DNA from: Rickettsiales bacterium | GTDB lineage: Bacteria > Pseudomonadota > Alphaproteobacteria > Methylaequorales > Methylaequoraceae | Assembly (NCBI GenBank): GCA_002691145.1 | Contig: NZHE01000026.1 | Coordinates: 178,546-215,087 of the forward strand | Reading direction: 5' to 3' | Length of the DNA stretch: 36,542 nucleotides | In this document: piece after piece, positions 1 to 8,305 of the stretch | How the letters are laid out: every line of letters begins with the position of its first letter | How positions within the stretch are numbered: position 1 is the stretch's first letter | The notes under the pieces: model-generated | Databases searched by the model: none | Told to the model about the DNA's origin: nothing | What the model saw: the letters and a program-made list of their open reading frames with translations, nothing else | Made by a program: the position numbers and the translations under genes

Positions 1-1
1 A

Positions 2-841
2 TTAATATCAGGACAAATACTTGATCTGGACGAACTTTCCTCAATTTACGTGGCCGCGTCGTGCGAGCTAATACATAATGCTTCCCTTGTTCATGATGAT
101 CTTCAAGATAGAGACTTATTGAGAAGAGGAAGTCCTACAATTTGGAGTCGTTTCGGAGATCCTTCAGCTATAAATTTAGGTGACTATTTTATTTCCAGTT
201 CTTTTGAAATTCTTTCTAATACACCTTCTAGTGAAAAATTTAAATGTATGGCTATCAAAGAATTCAGTAAATCAATTAAACAAGCTGTAGCAGGTCAAAC
301 TAGAGAAATACAAACAAGAGCAGACTTAAATTTACAATTAGAAGACTACGAATCTATGGCTAGAGCAAAAACTGGAAGCTTGCTTAGTCTACCTGTAAAA
401 CTAATTATGATACTTACAGGTAGAAATAACCAGCTTGATATTTCTTTAAAGTCTATTTATGAAGCAGGCGTTGCGTACCAAATTCAAGACGACTTATCTG
501 ATTTCATTGGAATAAAGGAGAGAGATTTACCAGGAAGAGACCTCAAAGAGGGCAAAATGAGTGCACTAATAATAAATTATATTAATGAGGCGTCAATATC
601 TGAGAAATATTTAATAAATTCTTTTCTAAAAAAAAGGTTTGATTCTATTTCAGAGGAAGAAATATTTTTTTGGATTACAAAAATGCAAAAAAAAAATATT
701 ATTGAAAAGACTATAGACTACTTACACCAGGTGATAAAAAAATCTATAAATATTTCTGAAAAGAATGGTAGAGAGTACACATCCATAACAAAATTTATTA
801 TTAAGAATATTTTATCAAGAATATCTAAAAAAATAGTTTAA
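2..841 (+). CDS. crtE: Geranylgeranyl/polyprenyl diphosphate synthase (CrtE), 5'-truncated by window edge
   Basis: Condenses IPP with allylic diphosphates to give geranylgeranyl-PP, the C20 precursor of the carotenoid pathway encoded just downstream. The reading frame is open from base 2, so the start lies left of the window; the GTG at 50 is an internal valine codon. Of the 279 residues visible, the first Asp-rich motif DDLQD is at about 33-37 and the second, QDDLSD, at about 162-167; both bind the Mg-diphosphate. About 20-30 N-terminal residues are probably missing. First visible gene of a plus-strand operon with crtI, crtB, crtY and blh. Family assignment is firm; GGPP rather than FPP specificity is inferred from context. 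Confidence 0.93.
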   Translation, partial: LISGQILDLDELSSIYVAASCELIHNASLVHDDLQDRDLLRRGSPTIWSRFGDPSAINLGDYFISSSFEILSNTPSSEKFKCMAIKEFSKSIKQAVAGQTREIQTRADLNLQLEDYESMARAKTGSLLSLPVKLIMILTGRNNQLDISLKSIYEAGVAYQIQDDLSDFIGIKERDLPGRDLKEGKMSALIINYINEASISEKYLINSFLKKRFDSISEEEIFFWITKMQKKNIIEKTIDYLHQVIKKSINISEKNGREYTSITKFIIKNILSRISKKIV

Positions 842-870
842 TCTAAATAAGTTTGCTTATATTTATTAAT

Positions 871-2346
871 ATGAAAAAATCAGCAATTGTAATTGGCTCA
901 GGTTTTGGTGGCATTTCATCTGCTCTGAGATTAAGAGCTTTAGGTTATGATGTCTCTATTTATGAAAAACTTAATCAATTAGGTGGAAGAGCCAGAGTGT
1001 TTAAAAAAAACGGATTTACATTTGATGCTGGACCCACTGTGATTACAGCGCCATTTTTATTTGATGAACTTTTTAGTTTATTTAAAAAAGAAAGAAAAAA
1101 TTACGTTAAATTTGTGCCTTTGAACCCTTGGTATCAATTTTATTTTAATGACACCAAAAAATATTTTAATTATGGAGGTTCAATAAAGGATACTGAAAAT
1201 GAAATAGAAAAATTTGAGCCAATGGATGTATTAGGATACAGAAAACTCGTTAAAATGTCTGAGAAAATATTCGAAACTGGTTTTAATAAACTATCTCATG
1301 TCCCGTTTGATAGTTTTCTGTTTATGCTTAAACAAATACCGGAATTAATTAAACTTAAAAGTTATCTAACAGTTTCACAACTTGTTGCAAAGTATATTAA
1401 AAATCATGAGATTAGAAAAGCACTGAGTATCCAACCTCTATTACTTGGAGGTAACCCGTTTACTACAACTTCTATTTATAATTTAATTCATTATTTAGAG
1501 AGAAAATGGGGGGTACATTATGCTTTAGGGGGAACGGGAGCAATTATAAATGCTCTGACTAAATTAATGCGTGAGGAGGGCATAAAAATAGTTCTAAACC
1601 AACAAGTGAAAATGATAAAATTTAAAGGCAATGTTGCTGTGGGAATCGAACTTGAAAATGGAAAATCTGTACATTCAAATATAGTTGTGTCAAATTGCGA
1701 TCCTGCACATGTTTACAATAACATGATAAATGCAAAAAAGATAAAAACATGGAAAAAAAAGAAAGTTGATAACTGTGAGTTTTCAATGGGTTTATTTGTA
1801 ATATTTTTTGGGACAAAAAAAAAATATAAGAACGTAGAACATCATACTATATGGATGGGAAATAGGTTCAAGGGGTTATTAAATGATATTTTTAAAAATA
1901 AAATCTTAGCAAAAGATTTTAGTCTTTATTTGCATAGACCCACAGCTACTGATAATTCAATGGCTCCAAAAGGATCTGATTGTTTTTATGTTCTTTCACC
2001 TGTTCCTAATCTCTCGTCAAAAATAAATTGGAGTGAAAATGCTGAAGATTATAAAGAAAAAATTTTGGAAGCACTTGAAAAATCAATTCTACCTAATCTA
2101 AAAAAGAATTTGACTACCTGTTTTTATATGACTCCAGAAGACTTTAAAAATGACTATTTATCTGAGTATGGTTCAGGATTTTCCATTTCACCAATCTTTA
2201 CTCAATCAGCTTGGTTTAGGTTTAATAATAAATCTGAAGATTTCAAAAATTTATACTTCGTAGGTGCAGGAACGCATCCTGGTGCTGGAGTTCCTGGGGT
2301 AATAAGTTCAGCTAAAGTTTTAGAAAATTTATTAAAAAATGGATAA
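871..2346 (+). CDS. crtI: Phytoene desaturase (CrtI)
   Basis: FAD-dependent desaturase that converts phytoene to lycopene. The 491-residue product starts with a dinucleotide-binding motif (GSGFGG at 9-14, followed by an acidic YEK strand end) and ends with the CrtI signature around FVGAGTHPGAGVPGV, both family hallmarks. I chose ATG 871 because it places the FAD motif at the normal distance from the N-terminus; an in-frame TTG at 853 would add six residues. No clear Shine-Dalgarno is seen. The stop overlaps the start of crtB by 8 bp, indicating translational coupling. Length is normal for bacterial CrtI. Confidence 0.96.
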   Translation: MKKSAIVIGSGFGGISSALRLRALGYDVSIYEKLNQLGGRARVFKKNGFTFDAGPTVITAPFLFDELFSLFKKERKNYVKFVPLNPWYQFYFNDTKKYFNYGGSIKDTENEIEKFEPMDVLGYRKLVKMSEKIFETGFNKLSHVPFDSFLFMLKQIPELIKLKSYLTVSQLVAKYIKNHEIRKALSIQPLLLGGNPFTTTSIYNLIHYLERKWGVHYALGGTGAIINALTKLMREEGIKIVLNQQVKMIKFKGNVAVGIELENGKSVHSNIVVSNCDPAHVYNNMINAKKIKTWKKKKVDNCEFSMGLFVIFFGTKKKYKNVEHHTIWMGNRFKGLLNDIFKNKILAKDFSLYLHRPTATDNSMAPKGSDCFYVLSPVPNLSSKINWSENAEDYKEKILEALEKSILPNLKKNLTTCFYMTPEDFKNDYLSEYGSGFSISPIFTQSAWFRFNNKSEDFKNLYFVGAGTHPGAGVPGVISSAKVLENLLKNG

Positions 2347-3190
2347 TTTCATTTCATTAAAGAAAAGATCAAAAAGTTTCTTCTGGGCGTCTTTTTTTTT
2401 TTCCAAAAATGAAACAGATCAAATTAATATCTTATATTCTTTTTGTAGATTAATTGATGATATTTCTGATTCAAATCGTTTTGATAAGAAAACATCGAAA
2501 AAAATTTTAAATAAAATTAAAATTGAAATTATTAATAAAAAGTCCAACGAAATAACTGTTAAAAATTTCATAAAATTAATTAAATTCTTAAATATAGACG
2601 AAAAGATACCGTGTGAACTTATTGATGGTGTGAAGTCAGATTTAAAGAAAGTAAATTTTACTAATATTAGAGAATTAGAAAATTATAGTTATTTTGTAGC
2701 GGGCACAGTAGGGTTAATGATGTGTTCTATAATGAAAGTAAAAAAAAAATCTCTTTATAAACATGCTATTGAGTTAGGAATTGCTATGCAAATTACTAAT
2801 ATAGCCAGAGACTTACGTGAGGATTTAGATAGGGCAAGGATATATTTGCCCGAAACGTTTAGAAGTTTCAAATTTAAAAATGTTGAAGAACTTAGAAATA
2901 ATAAAACAAAGATCAACTTATTTTGCAACGACAACGTAAAATTAATATTGTATTCTGATGTAGTTTATTCATCGGCTAGACAGGGAATATACCAACTTCC
3001 AATGAAACACAGAATTCCGATAATGCTTGCTTCTAATCTATATCAAGAAATTGGAAAAAAAATTATAAGAAATCCAATCAATGTATGGAATACGAGAGTT
3101 TATGTAAGCTTTCAAAAAAAAATTCTTATTACTATTAAAACAATTTTAATTTGTATCTTACCACTTCATAAAAAAAAGAATAATATTTGA
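2339..3190 (+). CDS. crtB: Phytoene synthase (CrtB)
   Basis: Head-to-head condensation of two GGPP molecules to phytoene. The 283-residue protein carries both Asp-rich substrate-Mg motifs: FCRLIDDISD (D40, D41, D44) and the block ending RDLREDLDRARIYLP (R157 to P171), characteristic of the squalene/phytoene synthase family. It overlaps crtI by 8 bp and is followed after 13 bp by crtY. The gene contains an 11-T run (2392-2402) that stays in frame as a Phe stretch. Basic, Lys-rich C-terminus. Confidence 0.95.
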   Translation: MDNFISLKKRSKSFFWASFFFSKNETDQINILYSFCRLIDDISDSNRFDKKTSKKILNKIKIEIINKKSNEITVKNFIKLIKFLNIDEKIPCELIDGVKSDLKKVNFTNIRELENYSYFVAGTVGLMMCSIMKVKKKSLYKHAIELGIAMQITNIARDLREDLDRARIYLPETFRSFKFKNVEELRNNKTKINLFCNDNVKLILYSDVVYSSARQGIYQLPMKHRIPIMLASNLYQEIGKKIIRNPINVWNTRVYVSFQKKILITIKTILICILPLHKKKNNI

Positions 3191-3203
3191 TTAATAGAAA
3201 AAA

Positions 3204-4319
3204 ATGAAAAGTTTTGACATAATTATAATTGGTTCTGGGTTATCAGGTTTATCTCTAACAATAGAACTTTTGAAAAAAACAGATAAAACCGTTTTAATAT
3301 TAGAGAAAAAAAAAAAATTAGTTAGAGATAAAAATTTCTGCTTCTGGAATTCTCCTAAAAACTCTTTTACTAATCAGTGTGATACAATATGGAAGAAAAT
3401 TAAAATCAAAGAACAAGACAGAACTATTATTAAGAGTCATAAGGATTTTTACTATTGCCATTTATCCTCAAGTACATTTTATAATAATTGCCTCAACACA
3501 ATCAAAAAAAATAAGAATGTGAGTATCTTGTTTAATCAAAAAATAAAGTCAGTTATTTCCAAAAAAAACCACGTAATTGTGGATTCAAATAACAAAGCTT
3601 TTAGCTCGAATTTATTATTTGATAGTAGACCAAAGAAATTTGTAAAGTATAAATTATTGCAACATTTTTATGGAATTGAAGTTACATCAAAAAGTAATAT
3701 TTTTGATGAGAATGAGGTTACCCTTATGGACTTAAAACCAGATAAAATGAAAACTCACTTTTTTTACATATTACCTTTTACAAAAAATAAAGCATTGATT
3801 GAAAGTACATATTTTTCTAATAATATTTATCCAAAAAAAAAATATAAATTTGAAATATTTAATTATCTAAAAAAAAATTATCCTGGAGAAGTTTTTAAAT
3901 TAGGATTTGAAGAATATGGTGTTATCCCTATGCACAAAATCCCGGAAAGCGTTTCAAAATGCAGTAAGATCATCAATATTGGTACTAGTGCCAATTGGAT
4001 AAGGATGTCGACAGGATATAGTTTCCAAAATTCATTTATAAATAGTCAAATATTAGTTAATAAAATCATAAAAAAAAAAAAAATTAAAATTGAAGAAAAA
4101 AAAATAACCAATTTTCTAGACAACATTTTTTGTATTTTTTTATCAAATTTTCCAGAAAAAACTAATGTAACATTTTTTAATTTTTTTTTAAAAAATAAAT
4201 TAGATACAATTGTTAGATTTTTAACTGATAGTTATACTTATAAAGATATGTTTAAAATTATTTTCTCACTACCAAAAAAAGAATTGATATATTGTGCATT
4301 TAAATACATCATAAAGTAA
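3204..4319 (+). CDS. crtY: Lycopene beta-cyclase (CrtY type)
   Basis: Flavoprotein cyclising both ends of lycopene to beta-carotene. The 371-residue product has an N-terminal FAD-binding fold (GSGLSG at 10-15, acidic ILEKK at 32-36), the FCFW motif near residues 45-48 and a late S-T-G-Y-S-F motif, all typical of the CrtY family and distinct from the heterodimeric CrtYc/d type. The C-terminal half is extremely Lys/Asn/Phe-rich and contains a 14-A run at 4070-4083 that remains in frame. The TAA is directly abutted by the ATG of blh with no spacer. Confidence 0.92.
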   Translation: MKSFDIIIIGSGLSGLSLTIELLKKTDKTVLILEKKKKLVRDKNFCFWNSPKNSFTNQCDTIWKKIKIKEQDRTIIKSHKDFYYCHLSSSTFYNNCLNTIKKNKNVSILFNQKIKSVISKKNHVIVDSNNKAFSSNLLFDSRPKKFVKYKLLQHFYGIEVTSKSNIFDENEVTLMDLKPDKMKTHFFYILPFTKNKALIESTYFSNNIYPKKKYKFEIFNYLKKNYPGEVFKLGFEEYGVIPMHKIPESVSKCSKIINIGTSANWIRMSTGYSFQNSFINSQILVNKIIKKKKIKIEEKKITNFLDNIFCIFLSNFPEKTNVTFFNFFLKNKLDTIVRFLTDSYTYKDMFKIIFSLPKKELIYCAFKYIIK

Positions 4320-5204
4320 ATGCAGAAAAAAATTGAATTATATATATTCTTATTTTCAATATTATTTTTTAGTGTTACTATTTTTTCATTTGAAGAAATA
4401 TTCAAAAATAACCTAAGAAATCAATTTCTTCTCATTATAATACCTCTCTTATGGCCTGGTATAGCGCACGGTAGCCTTGATTTACACATTGCACAAAGAT
4501 TGAAATTTGTTGAAAATAAGTTTAATCTACTTTTATTTTCATTTGGATATATATTGATTGCGACTGCTTATTTTATTCTATGGCTTATAAATTCGGAATT
4601 ATCTTTGTACCTTTTTCTTTTAATTTCAATTATTCATTTTGGAATAAGTGATACCTTAAATACATCAAATACAAAGTTTTTCTATTTTGAGCTTTTTCTT
4701 AGGGGAACGATTCCTATTATTGTGCCTATAATTTTTTATGAACAAATTACAGATTCAATTTTTTCCTTATTATCAACTAGCAATAACCTCTCACAAATAA
4801 TCAATCAATATTTATATTTTTATTTCGTAATCTTATTAATTGTGTTTTTTAAGGATTTATATACAAAAAAACTTTTTATTAAAGAGCATTATTATCAAAG
4901 CTTGATAGAGATTTTTTTTATTTTTTTGTGTTTTGTTAGTTTTGAGCCTTTAATCGCATTTTCGATATATTTTTGTTTTCTTCACTCAATAAGGCATCTT
5001 TTTGATGAAAAAATTAAATTAAAATTTACTACTAAAAAGCTTATAAAGGCAACTCTACCTCTCACTTTAATTACTACAATTATAATGATATGTATTTATT
5101 ACATGATAAAAGATTTTGAATATATTTATATCTCATTATTATTTATCATTTTATCATGTCTTACAGTACCACATATGCTTTTAGTTAACTTTACAAAAAG
5201 TTAA
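4320..5204 (+). CDS. blh: Brp/Blh-family beta-carotene 15,15'-dioxygenase
   Basis: Integral-membrane Fe(II) enzyme cleaving beta-carotene into two retinal molecules, the chromophore of microbial rhodopsins. Family motifs are visible in order: IAHGSLD (H50, D54), IIHFGISD (H106, D111), LHSIRH (H222, H226) and PHMLL near the C-terminus (H285); these His residues are the expected iron ligands. Most of the 294 residues are hydrophobic helices. It is the last gene of the crt operon, starting one base after the crtY stop, and ends 3 bp from a convergent oxygenase gene. Its presence implies retinal production and hence a rhodopsin elsewhere, since none is in this window. Confidence 0.94.
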   Translation: MQKKIELYIFLFSILFFSVTIFSFEEIFKNNLRNQFLLIIIPLLWPGIAHGSLDLHIAQRLKFVENKFNLLLFSFGYILIATAYFILWLINSELSLYLFLLISIIHFGISDTLNTSNTKFFYFELFLRGTIPIIVPIIFYEQITDSIFSLLSTSNNLSQIINQYLYFYFVILLIVFFKDLYTKKLFIKEHYYQSLIEIFFIFLCFVSFEPLIAFSIYFCFLHSIRHLFDEKIKLKFTTKKLIKATLPLTLITTIIMICIYYMIKDFEYIYISLLFIILSCLTVPHMLLVNFTKS

Positions 5205-5207
5205 ATT

Positions 5208-6050
5208 TTAAAGGGGCCTATTTGTAAAGCAGTTTCTAAACCATTCTTTTTTTTTTTTTTCAAAATTTCCGTCTAGCATTTTTGGTATAGCATAATTATA
5301 CGAATCTGTCTTAGTAACAGTTCTAGTTTCTAGATTAAGTCTATCATGTATCCCTGAATTACTTCCATGCAAATGATGTCCTGAAAAACAAACAATATCC
5401 CCCACTCTAAGTTTAATAACAACTTTATCATTTATATCTACTTTACCAATAATAGTTGGTGTTGAATCTAAATTAATTTTATTTTTTAAGTACTTTTCAA
5501 ATGACCATAAACTAGAATTGTTAATAATTTTTTGATTAAAATATTTTGGTGAAATGAATAAAGTATTATTGCTTAAAATGTCGATTGCAGGGAACCACCA
5601 ATTAATTTGTTCCAAAATATTTGACGCCCACGTGTCTCTGTGTGCTTTTGTATGTTTCAAATTTCCAACAATTTTGTCGTTTTTTTTGGGAATATATCTT
5701 ATGCAAATTCTGTCAATATAAGTATCATGAATACTAAAATCTAACGTTTGTAAAAATAAATTAAATAACTTTTTTATTAACAATGATTTTTTAACTTCTT
5801 TTTGTATATTTAGAAACCTAATATTTAAACTTTTCTTTTCAAAAGAACTTGAATAGTTAAAAATATTGTAGCAAAAAAAATTTTCTACAATATTTCTGAC
5901 TTCTTTGATAATTTTTTTTACTATACTAGAGTTTCTAAAAATAATGATGTGACCTGAAAAAATTTTTACTTTTAAAAATTTCTGAATATTAGTATCTTTG
6001 ATTCTATTAAAACTGTTTGTATTTATCGTTATTATTTTTTTATGGCGCAT
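5208..6050 (-). CDS. Putative Fe(II)/2-oxoglutarate oxygenase (phytanoyl-CoA dioxygenase-like)
   Basis: A 280-residue soluble protein. The visible basis is an HxD pair (H137, D139 in AHRDTW) followed about 90 residues later by GDIVCFSGHHLHGS with candidate distal His ligands (H225-H228), then Arg residues (R237, R243) able to bind 2-oxoglutarate; this is the 2-His-1-carboxylate arrangement of PhyH-type oxygenases. The NWWFPAID segment right after HxD fits the second core strand. No signal peptide or membrane span is seen. It is convergent with blh (3 bp) and divergent from the LOV gene (33 bp). Substrate unknown: a carotenoid, retinoid or unrelated small molecule are all possible. A 14-T run at 5247-5260 lies inside, in frame. 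Confidence 0.72.
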   Translation of the reverse strand: MRHKKIITINTNSFNRIKDTNIQKFLKVKIFSGHIIIFRNSSIVKKIIKEVRNIVENFFCYNIFNYSSSFEKKSLNIRFLNIQKEVKKSLLIKKLFNLFLQTLDFSIHDTYIDRICIRYIPKKNDKIVGNLKHTKAHRDTWASNILEQINWWFPAIDILSNNTLFISPKYFNQKIINNSSLWSFEKYLKNKINLDSTPTIIGKVDINDKVVIKLRVGDIVCFSGHHLHGSNSGIHDRLNLETRTVTKTDSYNYAIPKMLDGNFEKKKKEWFRNCFTNRPL

Positions 6051-6083
6051 GCTTTAATATATTAATATTATTTTAAAATATAA
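6051..6083. promoter_or_regulatory. 33-bp divergent control region between oxygenase and LOV genes
   Basis: These 33 bp, almost entirely A/T, separate the divergent ATGs of the oxygenase (minus) and the LOV protein (plus). Several TATAAT-like hexamers are possible (for example TAAAAT at 6074-6079), but base composition makes them uninformative. Either the two promoters overlap here or they sit inside the opposite gene, so the pair probably shares control. No Shine-Dalgarno is visible for the LOV gene. Confidence 0.4.
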
Positions 6084-6500
6084 ATGAAAAATTTAGATTT
6101 AAAAAAAGTTCTTGAATTACTTAAAACTAATTCTATCAATCATAGTGTTGTGATCTCTGATCCAAATATTAAGGACTGCCCAATGGTATATATTAGTGAC
6201 GAATTTGTAAAACAGACAGGGTATTCAATCGAAGAATCTTTGGGTAAAAATTGTAGATTTTTACAGGGACCAGAGACTGATCCTAGAGATATTGATTGTA
6301 TTAGAGTGGCAATAAAAAGACAAAAAAGTATTACCATAGATATTTTAAATTACAAAAAAAATGGAGAAAAGTTTTGGAATAGACTGCGAATAAGACCACT
6401 TTTTGATCAAAAAAAGAAGTTAATTTATTTTGCGGGAGACCAAAACCCAATATCTCTAGAACAAGTTCGAAGATATAACTTCAATAAAATTCTCGATTAA
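6084..6500 (+). CDS. Single-domain (short) LOV blue-light photoreceptor
   Basis: A 138-residue protein made almost only of a flavin-binding LOV (PAS) domain. The photoactive motif GKNCRFLQG is at 54-62, with C57 as the adduct-forming cysteine. Other flavin contacts fit the family: N89 in the LNYKKNG strand, N99 in FWNRL, and Q120 in YFAGDQ as the flipping glutamine. No kinase, HTH or other effector domain follows; about 18 residues remain after the core, so it belongs to the short-LOV class known from Dinoroseobacter and Pseudomonas. It sits next to the retinal operon and divergent from an oxygenase. It presumably signals by dimer change or a partner protein. Its stop overlaps the next, convergent gene. 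Confidence 0.92.
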   Translation: MKNLDLKKVLELLKTNSINHSVVISDPNIKDCPMVYISDEFVKQTGYSIEESLGKNCRFLQGPETDPRDIDCIRVAIKRQKSITIDILNYKKNGEKFWNRLRIRPLFDQKKKLIYFAGDQNPISLEQVRRYNFNKILD

Positions 6501-6946
6501 TCATTAAATTTATACTGTAAATCAAGATACGAACCACCTTCACATTGCAGAACATTTTCTGGCCCTTTGTTATTATTTGCATTTTTCTTTTGTATCAAAA
6601 ATAAATTTTGATAAAAGATGGCCTGTCTTTCTTGTAATGTCCAAAGAGTATGTTCATCAAGATCAAACTCTTTATTTGAATTTTTTTGATAATGATGAAT
6701 TAATTCATGTAAAATGATTGATTGATCACAAACATCTTTTAAGGGTTTAAGTGTGTTGATATAAAAAATACCTTCGTTTTTAACATAATAGGCTTTTACT
6801 TTACAATTTTTATCAGAAAAACATGCCTTATCAGACATTTCATCTTTACTAATAGAAAAAAAATTGGGTGGTTCAATAACACTATTAAATTCTGTGTTAT
6901 CTATAATCCAAGATGCTAGAAGAATAAGTAATTTTTGACTAATCAT
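6497..6946 (-). CDS. Small HExxH-motif protein (putative zincin-like)
   Basis: A 149-residue protein with HELIHHYQ at residues 80-87, i.e. an HExxH zinc-site motif, followed by WTLQERQAIFYQN where E106 could be a third ligand. Four cysteines at 42, 48, 73 and 134 could form disulfides, suggesting export, yet the N-terminus (MISQKLLILLASWI) is not a clear signal peptide. It resembles small uncharacterised alphaproteobacterial proteins with a conserved HELxHxxQ core; proteolytic activity is not established. Overlaps the upstream membrane-protein gene by 8 bp, so the two are probably co-transcribed. Confidence 0.6.
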   Translation of the reverse strand: MISQKLLILLASWIIDNTEFNSVIEPPNFFSISKDEMSDKACFSDKNCKVKAYYVKNEGIFYINTLKPLKDVCDQSIILHELIHHYQKNSNKEFDLDEHTLWTLQERQAIFYQNLFLIQKKNANNNKGPENVLQCEGGSYLDLQYKFND

Positions 6947-7229
6947 ATCTTAAATTCAATGTTTTAATAGTTTTTCCATCGCTTAAATCAATAATTTTAA
7001 TTAAATCATTTTTATCATTAGATAAATGTAAATATAGTAAATTATTTTCAATTTCAAATGAAATAACTTTTAGATCTATATCTATATAATTGTATAAATC
7101 AGTTTCCTTTAAAGACTCTGCTTCTTTATCTATGTTTAATCTAGTGAAAACAGTGTATACTACTATAATTAAAAGAATAATTATTAAAAAAGCAAGAGTG
7201 ATTACAATTTTTTTTAATGAGTTAAGCAT
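6939..7229 (-). CDS. Small membrane-anchored protein of unknown function
   Basis: A 96-residue protein with one N-terminal membrane span (about 8-28, LKKIVITLAFLIIILLIIVVY) shortened here to its flanks LKKIV...VVYT, then a short soluble domain with alternating hydrophobic residues that looks like beta strands. Its place beside an RluA-type synthase and rpoH matches the position of small DUF6476-like proteins in other Alphaproteobacteria, but I assign that from location and topology only. Its ATG and the TTG of rluD on the other strand share base 7229. No function is claimed. Confidence 0.6.
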   Translation of the reverse strand: MLNSLKKIVITLAFLIIILLIIVVYTVFTRLNIDKEAESLKETDLYNYIDIDLKVISFEIENNLLYLHLSNDKNDLIKIIDLSDGKTIKTLNLRYD

Positions 7230-8248
7230 TGGTAGTTGAAATAATTAACATAAGTATAACTAATGAGGATATAGACAATAGAATAGATTTTCTACTTTCA
7301 AAAAAAATTTCTAAATTTTCAAGAAATAAAATTCAATATATGATTTTAAATGGTCTAGTTGAATACAACTCAAAGATAATTAAAAATAGTTCTTTTAAAG
7401 TAAAAGAAAAGGGTTCTATTAGACTAAAAGTACCTGCCCCAAGAGCCTCAACTATCAAAGCTCAAAAGATTAATTTAGATGTATATTATGAGGATAACGA
7501 CTTAATAATAGTAAACAAACCACCAGGTATGGTAGTTCATCCAGCAGTTGGTAACAATGAGGGAACTTTAGTCAATGCTTTGCTTCATCACTGCAAACAA
7601 AGCTTATCAGGTATTGGTGGCATCGAGAGACCAGGTATCGTTCATAGACTAGATAAAATGACTAGTGGATTACTTATTGTAGCAAAAAATGATTTTGTTC
7701 ATATATCCCTATCAGAACAATTTAAAAAAAAAGATATTACAAGAAAATATAAGGCAATCACCGTTAATAAATTACTTGATTTTAAAGGAGACATTAAAAA
7801 AAACCTTGAAAGGTCAAAATTTGATAGAAAAAAAGTTTGTGTTACAAGCCCTAATAGAGGAAAATTTGCTCATACAAATTATAACCTTGTTAATAAGTTT
7901 GTAATTTCAGATTCTTTAACACTTAATTACATCAACTGCGAGTTATTGACTGGGAGAACTCATCAAATTAGAGTTCATATGAGTTCAATTGGTTCTCCGA
8001 TTCTTGGTGATATAAGTTATGGAAGAAAATTTGATATTAAAAGTAAAAAATTTGAAAAACACTTTTGTGAACTGATCATTAATGACTGGTATTCAAAAAA
8101 AAGACATGCTTTGCACGCTGAAACTTTAGGCTTTTTTCATCCGGTAAAAAAAAAAAAAATGTATTTCAAAAGTACTTTACCTTCTGACTTCTCTAAACTA
8201 TTGAAATATTTAGAAAAATTTAGTATTAATAATGATAATGAATCTTAG
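7229..8248 (+). CDS. rluD: 23S rRNA pseudouridine synthase, RluA/RluD family
   Basis: Isomerises specific uridines of 23S rRNA helix 69 if it is a true RluD. The 339-residue protein has an N-terminal S4 RNA-binding domain (about 17-75) and the RluA catalytic domain with HRLDKMTSGLL, where D142 is the nucleophilic aspartate; HPAVGN and GRTHQIRVH motifs also match. The only standard start is TTG 7229: an in-frame TAA lies at 7223-7225. A 14-A run at 8146-8159 is in frame (a Lys stretch). Located just upstream of rpoH, a common alphaproteobacterial arrangement. RluC- or RluA-type specificity cannot be ruled out. Confidence 0.88.
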   Translation: MVVEIINISITNEDIDNRIDFLLSKKISKFSRNKIQYMILNGLVEYNSKIIKNSSFKVKEKGSIRLKVPAPRASTIKAQKINLDVYYEDNDLIIVNKPPGMVVHPAVGNNEGTLVNALLHHCKQSLSGIGGIERPGIVHRLDKMTSGLLIVAKNDFVHISLSEQFKKKDITRKYKAITVNKLLDFKGDIKKNLERSKFDRKKVCVTSPNRGKFAHTNYNLVNKFVISDSLTLNYINCELLTGRTHQIRVHMSSIGSPILGDISYGRKFDIKSKKFEKHFCELIINDWYSKKRHALHAETLGFFHPVKKKKMYFKSTLPSDFSKLLKYLEKFSINNDNES

Positions 8249-8270
8249 TCTGGAATAATTCTAATTAAGG

Positions 8271-8299
8271 TTGACATTCTGTTTTAAGAACACAATAAT
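8271..8299 (+). promoter_or_regulatory. Near-consensus sigma-70-type promoter of rpoH
   Basis: TTGACA at 8271-8276 is a perfect -35 hexamer; after 17 bp comes AATAAT at 8294-8299, five of six matches to TATAAT. Transcription would start around 8305-8307, on or next to the rpoH ATG at 8306, which predicts a leaderless mRNA. No Shine-Dalgarno precedes the ATG, in keeping with this. It is the best promoter match I find in the window. Confidence 0.72.
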
Positions 8300-8305
8300 A
8301 ATCTT

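Noticed and set aside
50-841. GTG at 50 as the start of crtE
   Set aside because: The frame is open to the window edge and bases 2-49 encode residues that fit the region before the first Asp-rich motif; the true start is outside.
5205-5230. Bidirectional terminator between blh and the oxygenase
   Set aside because: The stop codons are only 3 bp apart and no stem of useful length is visible around them.
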